Assembly (NCBI RefSeq): GCF_025370935.1
Contig: NC_133483.1
Span: 1,743,499-1,807,498, forward strand
Length of the DNA stretch: 64,000 bases
Source of the DNA: Choristoneura fumiferana
Lineage: Eukaryota > Arthropoda > Insecta > Lepidoptera > Tortricidae
Direction: 5' to 3'
Shown one piece after another: positions 57,601 through 64,000 of this stretch; within the stretch, counting starts at the first letter, position 1, and the number at the start of each line of letters is the position of its first letter. The notes under the pieces are model-generated. The model had not been told where the DNA came from and searched no databases. It worked only from the letters and a program-made list of their open reading frames with translations. The position numbers and the translations under genes are program-made.

Positions 57601-60600
57601 TTTGGTATGTAGGTAGCTGGACCTCTGGAATAATACATAATCTATTTTTTACCCCGATATTCCCACGGGATAGGGATAAAATCTTGCATTCTTCTTGGCA
57701 ATGATGGTCTTTCCGAAAGCGCTGGTAGTATAAAATATGACGTGTAAAAGTGCTCATTGCGGCCTATTTACTGAGTAAATGATTTGAATTTGAATTTTGC
57801 ATTTGAATTTGGATAGGGAAAAATTTTGAAACTTCAGCACTGGGTTTAGAGTCTTGAATTTTGTACAGTTATTCACAACACAACCTCAATGAAGACCACG
57901 ATATAAATATTGGAAATTTCCAGGGGAATTTTGTAAAATCCCGACAATTTCAATTGCAGCTACCACACCGAATAGTTTACGCGTGCGAAGCCGCGGGTAA
58001 AAGCTAGTTTGAAATACTTACCTATGTTTGTTCATAATGTATGTAGTCAACAAATCCTACTTTCCTACATATTATAAATGTGAAAGTTTGTGAGTGAGTA
58101 TGTTTGTTACTTCTTCACGCTAAAACGGATTTGGATGAATAAAACATAGGATACCTACTTTTTATCCTGATATTCCCATGGAATAAGGCTAAAATCTCTA
58201 AATAACAACCACTGGGCTTAGAGTCATGAAATTTGGTATGTAAGTAAGGTAGCGAGAAATCTGGAATAACACAGGCTATTTTTTATCCTTAGGCTTAGGG
58301 GCTGTTTCACCATCCATTGATTAGTGTTAACTGATGGTTAAATGTGATGTGTCTCTATTTGTTTTGTTCGAATAGACGGAGACGGCATCACGCTTAACCG
58401 TCAGTTAACACTAATCAATGGATGGTGAAACAGCCCCTTAGAGTCATGAAATTTGGCATGGGTGTTTTAATTTAACGTCAAAAACCACAATTTAAATTTT
58501 AGGGAATTCCCACAAATATAAAATCCTGAAATTTCAATTCAACTGCTGTATCTAATGATTTACGCGCGCGAAGCTGCGGGTAAACGCTAGTTGTAAATAA
58601 AACGGGGCAAGTGCGAGTCGGGCTCGCGCACCGAGGGTTCCGTACACATTTATATGTATGTAAGTAGGTAAACGGGAATTGTGTCTTGAAGATATTTCTC
58701 GATTTTTCCGAGTGATTTAATACATCCAGTGTATGCAGAGCCCTACTCTTAGCAAAATGTATGCAGTGTGGGGTCAGATTATATTGGTCGATATTTACAG
58801 ACAGACATAAAAAATCAAGATTTTCAGACTTTTCTAGTTGGTTGTGTTATAATAGCTACCTTCATACCAAATTTCAAGATTCTGAGTTCACGGGAAGTAC
58901 CCTGTAGGTTTTGATTCCCTTGCGAGTTTCGAAAATTTGCGGAAATTTGCAGCATAAACGGCTGCATCTTTTGATTGCTTTGGCTTAGAAGTTTGGTTCT
59001 ATCACAGTTCCAAGGGACAGTAGACCTCAGTATTTGATATAAATTTCAGCTTGATGCCTCCACGCGTTCCCGAGAAAAAGGGTCTTGACAGGCAGACAGA
59101 GACAGACAGACGGACAAGAAGTGATCCTATAAGGGTTCCGTTTTTTCCTTTTGATAAAGAATGAGGATAAGCTCTAGCATGGTTTTCTTTGAGTTGCGAG
59201 TGTCTTGTCAGTCCTGCTTTAACTTTTTATGTGTAATACATTGTCATTATCATCAATTTCGTAACAAAGTTTCTTTTTACGCATCATATTAAATCAAATT
59301 GGTCAAACTTAACTAACAAAATGTTTGTCACTTCCAGCTTTTTCCCAACAGTACTACAGCCTGTAGTGCGAGGAATATTAGGGCCACCGCACCGGTGTCT
59401 CGTGCGGATAGGTCTCTGCTCTCCCAGCCAGAGGAGAGTGCATCTGGCGATGAGTCCGCGCGGAGTTACCATCTCCATGCCTGGAGTTGAACCGCAGGAT
59501 ATGGAGAGGCGAAGGTGCGTTTCTTTTAACAATTTTTTAAAGACAACATTTTTCTGGTCAACCTAAGACGGCGTTATGCGTAGACGTGGGCCGTAGCCTA
59601 CGGCCGCGCGGCCAGGGGCATCGCGCATAGACATTATCTCGTTTTTTGCTGTGTTTTAATGTGTGGTGTGCCCACGCTAAATTTTAGATCCTACGCCGCC
59701 ACTGTCTTCAACAAACAGACTCCGTACTGCACACAAATTAGTTTTTTTTTTACATCAAATGGAAAAGCAATTTGTGCCAGATATTAACTATATTTAGTTA
59801 CAGGTAACAAATGATTGCACCACATACATCAAACAGAATCTTGCATATAGAATCTTATTATCAGCTTAAACACATCTATTTACTAGTGTCCGACCGAAAC
59901 ACGATTTTAAGCCGAAACCGAAACCGAATATTCGGTTTTTTCTGATTTCGGCCGAAACCGAAACCGAAACCGAAATTTTTGAAGACGTATCAAAATATTC
60001 AAAATTACTGTACAACTCGTAAGGAAAAAGTTATTGCAAGGATTTCTTATATGAGAACAGTTACTTTTTTTGTTAAACAAAATAAAAAAACGTTTATTTC
60101 TAATGAAAATTGATATAATTAGAGGTAAATTATGAAATTTTAAACCAAATAAGTAAAATCAAATCTTTAAACTTTTAAACAAAGTTACCTAATTAATATA
60201 ATACCTGGACAAAGTCAATTGCAAGATAAATCACAGCTTAAACATAAATCAACTTTTACATAAATTATAGTATTATCACTGTAATTGCAAGAGAAATGAC
60301 AGCATGTATACTACTGTCTCTAGTCCCGGCTGGGACGTCCGCCGATGCATTACCTATACCACCCGGCCGAGCGCGCCCGAATAAAGCCGAGCGCTCCCCA
60401 TGCGAGAGCCGGGAGAGGCCGCGAAGCAATTTCGGCCCGGCCGAAGGTTTCGGCCGCAGTCTGGCCGAAACCAAAACTTTGGCCGAAATTGGCCGAAACC
60501 GAAACTTCGGTCGGACACTACTATTTACCTGGATTACAAGTGTGTTGTCACACACAAGTCATTCAGTCAACATAAAAAGATATCCAGTATTTTTGTAATG

Positions 60601-61566
60601 GTGTTAATGAAAATTTTGCCATTAAAATAATCTTCGGAATAAGCATGGAAGTGCTAATGACTAAATATCAAGCGGAATTTGTCATTATTCATTTCAATAA
60701 TACATTTACAAATTTTGTTAAACAAAAAAAATAGTTGTTCACTTATAACCTTAAGTGAAGTCAAAAAGCCCCTCCTACTAATACTGCTACAATCCTACTA
60801 ATATTATAAATGCTGAAGTTTGTGAGCGAGTGAGTGAGTATGTTTGATACTCCTTCACGCTAAAACGGCTGGACGGATTTGGATGAAATTTGGTATGTAG
60901 GTAGCTGGATATCTGGAATAAAACATAGGCTACTTTTTATCCCAATATTCCCACGGGATAGGGATAAAATTTCGAAACAGCAACCTCTGGGCTTAGAGTC
61001 TTGAAATTTGACTTGATTGTTTTTAATGTAACGTCAATGAAAACCACGATGTAATTTTCGGGAATTCTTAAAAATCCCGAAATTTCAATTCAGCTGCTGG
61101 ATCTAATGATTTACGTGTGCAAAGCCGCGGTTAAACGCTAGATCTGCATAATTGTTAAGTTTCTCATACAAAAAAGTGACAATTATGTAGAATTTTAGCA
61201 CTTGCAACTTTTATTAATTAATAGGGGCCTTAGCGTAAAAGTGCCCTAAAATTCTCTAAAGTAACGGAAACTCGTTTGAAGCGCGTTTTATCTAAACGAG
61301 GATCATTGTGTAATTAATTTTATATACATTTCAGACAAATCGCGCTCAAGGCTTTGAGCGAGAGATTATCGAAGACGTCCGAACAGACGCGTCAAAAGAA
61401 CCTGTCGACGAAAGTGAACATGGAGGCTGTCCGCAAGATGCAGTCCTCGCACGTAATTCCCCAGTTCCCCGCGGAGCCCGAGCCAGGCGCGGCGCCCCCG
61501 CCGGCCCCCGCCGAGGCGACGCTAGTCGACCTTGGTACTGATACTCCGACTACTAAACAGTCATGA
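54669..61566 (+). CDS. Tmem115: Transmembrane protein 115 homologue
   Basis: Four exons, 54669-55179, 56253-56448, 59338-59514 and 61335-61566, joined in phase at GT/AG sites, 371 residues. The family (TMEM115/DUF1751, rhomboid-like fold) sits in the Golgi membrane and takes part in Golgi-to-ER retrograde traffic. Visible: hydrophobic segments near 29-46, 66-92, 108-130, 145-160 and 177-195; the family text VTPGYLLPP at 54-62, KLIEPLWG at 94-101, HVHGLAGYL at 141-149, SWMYLRFWQRHS then GDMADNFSF near 210-234, FFPTVLQPVV near 237, and SMPGVEPQDMERRR before a charged, proline-rich cytosolic tail. The frame is open further upstream, but only the ATG at 54669 (AAAATGGCTG) is a good eukaryotic start. 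No defect is seen. The introns carry many insertions, all outside the splice sites. Confidence 0.93.
55412..55591. mobile_element. 180 bp MITE (TGTACCATCAGCCAAATA ends), intact
   Basis: ATGTACCATCAGCCAAATAT ... ATTTAGCTGATGGTACAT, with AAAGTTGATAATCGTTTGC and CAACTTGGAAGTTCGACTTT inside. Reference for the split copy at 9963-10590. Tmem115 intron 1. Confidence 0.75.
55747..55938 (-). mobile_element. SINE fragment in Tmem115 intron 1
   Basis: CAGCCTATATAATATACGTC, CACTGCTGAGCACAGGCCTC and GCTTCACAGGTTTGTGCAG in reverse orientation. The tRNA head is replaced by the MITE that starts at 55939. Confidence 0.65.
55939..56073. mobile_element. 134 bp MITE, TACAGTCACCAG ends, copy 4
   Basis: TACAGTCACCAGCATTAATA ... 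TTGGTGCTGGTGACTGTA, inserted into the SINE at 55747. Tmem115 intron 1. Confidence 0.8.
56783..58007 (+). mobile_element. Helitron-like element with tandemly expanded core
   Basis: Starts A|TCCTACTAATATTATAAATG and ends GCCGCGGGTAAAAGCTAG|T. From about 56980 to 57690 it holds six tandem units of about 120 bp, each with GGGCTTAGAGTCATGAAATT, GTATGTAGGTAGCTGGAC and a GATAGGGATAAAATCT segment. A LINE tail (57686-57815) is inserted after the array. Tmem115 intron 2. Confidence 0.7.
57686..57815 (+). mobile_element. LINE 3' end inside the Helitron
   Basis: ATTCTTCTTGGCAATGATGG, AAAGCGCTGGTAGTATAAAA and TTTGAATTTGAATTTTGC match 35695-35846. Confidence 0.6.
58055..58590 (+). mobile_element. Helitron-like element interrupted by a MITE
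   Basis: Starts A|TCCTACTTTCC, ends GCTGCGGGTAAACGCTAG|T. One core unit (GGGCTTAGAGTCATGAAATT type) and the MITE at 58298-58437. Tmem115 intron 2. Confidence 0.65.
58298..58437. mobile_element. Harbinger-like MITE with TTA duplication
   Basis: 140 bp, inverted ends GGGGCTGTTTCACCATCCAT and more than 20 further matching bases. TTA at 58295-58297 and 58438-58440. Removing it with one TTA restores GGCTTAGAGTCATGAAATTT, exactly the sequence of the neighbouring Helitron units, so the insertion boundaries are certain. Confidence 0.85.
58600..59150 (-). repeat. Dispersed repeat (GTGCGAGTCGGGCTCG family)
   Basis: GGGCAAGTGCGAGTCGGGCT, GCACCGAGGGTTCCGTACAC at the left, an ACAGACAGACGGACAAG stretch and TATAAGGGTTCCGTTTTTTC at the right. 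Related ends occur at 893-1515. Tmem115 intron 2. Confidence 0.55.
59884..60520. mobile_element. hAT-like non-autonomous element with 8 bp duplication
   Basis: Ends TAGTGTCCGACCGAAAC / GAAACTTCGGTCGGACACTA; exact 8 bp duplication CTATTTAC at 59876-59883 and 60521-60528, as for hAT transposons. Both sides carry arrays of GGCCGAAACCGAAAC. The centre is AT-rich with no transposase. The open frames near 60296-60600 are by-products of the array. Tmem115 intron 3. Confidence 0.8.
60793..61141 (+). mobile_element. Helitron-like element in Tmem115 intron 3
   Basis: A|TCCTACTAATATTATAAATG start, GCCGCGGTTAAACGCTAG end, one copy of the core unit that is expanded at 56783. Confidence 0.7.
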
Positions 61567-63089
61567 TCAAAGGATGTATTTCTCTAAAAGACTGTTCACA
61601 GAACCAAGGTGGAAGTTGAGTTGAGCTCTTAATCAATTAAAAGCCGGCTTTAAAACGTTCACAGGGTACCACGTGTAGTACACAATGCACATGAGTGAGT
61701 AACCAATGAGGGTTCCTGTTGGCTAGTTGGCGCTTGTATTGACATTTGCATCACGTCTGTTATTGGTTCGCAATTCGCAATTTGGAGTCGCATTCAAACT
61801 GGGATGAGTCCACTCTACCCTCTTAGGAGAGTATCTATCTTGGTCCACTAATCGCACATTGAGAATGAGACTGTCACTAAACTAAACTTGTCGTCTCTCA
61901 AAATTACACCAGAAAATTTTTAATGCCTAATTTAATTTTGCAAGTTGACTCATTTTGTTTAGTGACAGTCTCGTTCTCAATGTGCGTAATGTTTCGCAAC
62001 TAACGTTTGGCAACCAGATTCATTTTGCAACGCAAGTTTAATATTTCTGAAACTGTAAATATTTCAGTATTTTATAAAACTAACTTAACCTAACCTAAAG
62101 GGCCCACCGTGGCCCAATGCAAACCAAACCAAATGGCACCATGGCAAACGGACGATGGCCCTGAAATTTAGGTTTGCGAAATGAATCAGGTTGCCAAACG
62201 TCATTTGCGAAATGAACGGATACCATCTACCTTATTTGCCTTTTCTTTTGATACCAAAATCGTAAAATTCTTAGAATTAGGCTTGTTTGAAGTTAGCAAC
62301 TAACTTAATCAGCCAAATAAAGAACAACGGCTAACCGATAGTGTTTATTCCAACCTCGACACTGGCGGAATCATCGATAGTACCGATGGAGCTACATTTT
62401 CAAGAATTGAATTGGTTAGATTAGATTTTTAGAAAAATATGGCTCTGTCCATTGGAGGACAATTTTGCCAGTGTCTAGTAGTTTTTGCCGTTGTACGGTA
62501 AAAAAAATCTATAAAACGAAATATGAGAGGTAATGGTGGATGAACGATGACAGCGCGAATCCAAGAATTGAATTGAAGTCAGCCAATCGCAAGCAAGAAT
62601 CAAATGTCAAACGGACTTTGTACTAACGCCATCTAGCGATATCTGTCAAGAAACCCTCATTGAGTTTGTTATATGGGGAATGTCACGAGAGAAGTATTTT
62701 ACGTAGACTGTGGACGCGTTATGACGTTGTTAGGCTGGAATTGGCGATGATTTACGCTCTTCAGTGCTGAATAAAAATTGCAAGTTTGTAACGTACGCAT
62801 TCTCTTTGTCAGATTTAGCTCTACTAGGCAATATTTAATAAACTAAAGCACTTTCTACAAATTTAACAGAATTTCTGCAATGGCGCTGTGAATCTGTACA
62901 ATAGTATTTATTTTTATCTCTTCTATTAAGTCCAGTACTTCAGTATGGAAACACTTGCGAGTATGGTGGTATAAAAAAAAAATATTTTTTGCAGATTTTA
63001 ATGCATTTGTTAAAATAGAGATATTGGATGTGTGAATGATGCGAGTCTTTGTAAATATAAATGATATTGACTAGTGTTACATTAATAAA
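61567..63089 (+). other. Tmem115 3' flank and possible 3' UTR
   Basis: AATAAA signals lie at 62770-62775 and 63084-63089; which one ends the transcript cannot be told. A MITE is at 61853-61986. No other gene is seen on either strand. Confidence 0.35.
61853..61986. mobile_element. 134 bp MITE with CGCACATTGAGAATGAGAC ends
   Basis: CGCACATTGAGAATGAGACT and GTCACTAAAC are mirrored at the right end (30 bp, one mismatch). TAAT stands on both sides (61849-61852, 61987-61990). It lies 290 bp after the Tmem115 stop, so it may be part of the 3' UTR. Confidence 0.75.
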
Positions 63090-63786
63090 TAATACACAAT
63101 CAGTGATGTTTCGTTTTATTTATTTACATTCCAATCTCGTTGCCACAGAGACGCATACTTGTAACTTTTAAAGTACGCTTCCAATGAAGCAAAAGTAAAC
63201 ATTTACAGGGACCAATCATGTTACATTACAAGGGGCGCAGGGCGTAATGAGGATTTTATTCCACTAATATAATTGATCGAATTCTGCAGATATATCTCTT
63301 AAAAAGGTAAAGGCGATTTATCGACCACATGCATTGGTTTGGAAGTTCAACCTTATTGCTTTTATAATACGTCACAATATCTATTGGAATTGTTGGAAAT
63401 ACGACAACCTTTAAAAATATACTTTATCCAAGTATGTATTCAATAGCTGCTTTTGATTCTGTGGTAGTATGCTCCAATAAATGGGGCCTATTAAGGGTTC
63501 AATGTATTTTTTCTGATTTCTCAATTAAATGACGTTTCGACCTGTTCACCGCCACAAAACAAACGAAGTGACGTGCTCTGTACGCTGAAGAAAAACCAGC
63601 GACAAATCAACTTTAACTTATACTCATTGATTGAAACAATGCCGGTGATACATTGCTGAGGTCCATTTCACAATTTTTACCTAGGTTTTCCGCTACAAAG
63701 TTCATTAAAATTCACTTTAATTTAAAGTTCACTATTTATCTTATATTTATCAGTTAACTATCTTGATAATTTTCAACCACGTCGAC

Positions 63787-63846
63787 ATGGCAGTGCAGCG
63801 AAAACCACCCCAAAGCGCGATCCAGTTTCTTCAAGGCCACAAAAAG
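63787..63846 (+). CDS. Possible first coding exon, 20 codons, unrecognised
   Basis: GTCGACATGG is a strong start context. The frame reads MAVQRKPPQSAIQFLQGHKK and meets a GT (AAAAAG|GTATCT) in phase 0; unspliced it stops 11 codons later. No upstream ATG competes nearby. The rest of the gene would lie beyond the window. I do not recognise the protein, and chance is not excluded. Confidence 0.35.
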
Positions 63847-64000
63847 GTATCTCGAGTGGCGCGGGCAGGCTACCGGTAGCTCATAAAATTATTGAAGGAT
63901 TCGAGGGTGTCCAGGCTACGATAATAAGTCAGGAAGCGTAACTCAGAACAAATTCCACACAAAAAGTGGCCATACTTTAAACCAAACCGACTTATGATTC

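Noticed and set aside
56980..57690. Regular repeats with spacing that could suggest a CRISPR-like array
   Set aside because: Units are contiguous ~120 bp tandem copies within a Helitron in a eukaryotic intron; no spacers.
60265..60630. Overlapping open frames of 76-100 codons
   Set aside because: They arise from the GGCCGAAACC arrays of the hAT-like element and have no codon or homology support.
1..64000. Bacterial features: operons, ribosome binding sites, rho-independent terminators
   Set aside because: Introns, SINEs and LINEs show eukaryotic nuclear DNA, so bacterial signals were not annotated.

Overview
This window looks like nuclear DNA of a moth or butterfly (Lepidoptera). It is AT-rich and intron-containing. 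It carries repeat families I associate with that order: a tRNA-derived SINE ending in GATGAT repeats, Helitron-like elements ending in GCTAG|T, RTE-type and other LINE tails, and many short inverted-repeat elements. The species cannot be named from sequence alone. Most of the 64 kb is mobile DNA; only a few host genes can be built exon by exon.

Layout. 1-14 kb: almost only repeats (SINE, Helitron, RTE pieces, a 1.4 kb TTA-flanked inverted-repeat element, a tRNA-containing composite element). 14.2-15.0 kb: one plausible coding exon on the minus strand plus a degraded duplicate of its region. 15.5-21.8 kb: a second tRNA-containing composite element, MITEs, Helitrons. 22-26.5 kb: a LINE on the minus strand with both ORFs open. 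29.2-30.9 kb: a damaged THAP-type gene with a duplicated 3' exon. 31-35 kb: LINE, MITE and SINE insertions. 35.9-39.2 kb: a three-exon secreted protein with MBF2/REPAT-like features (minus). 39.6-41.1 kb: a 1.48 kb inverted-repeat element full of a repeated TCTGACGCGCTCGAG-like motif. 45.2-48.0 kb: NAXE, the NAD(P)HX epimerase (minus, four exons). 48.8-53.4 kb: an intact THAP domain / P-element-type transposase gene (plus, two exons) whose intron holds three copies of a palindromic repeat. 54.7-61.6 kb: TMEM115, a Golgi membrane protein (plus, four exons), with introns filled by Helitrons, a hAT-like element and a Harbinger-like MITE. 63.8 kb: a possible first exon of another gene.

The host genes are unrelated in function: metabolite repair, Golgi traffic and a secreted protein. 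NAXE and the THAP/P-element gene are head to head across about 850 bp. Gene models were built by joining open frames at GT/AG sites with matching phase and were not checked against transcripts. Names of transposon superfamilies rest on ends, target-site duplications and remembered family features, not on database searches.
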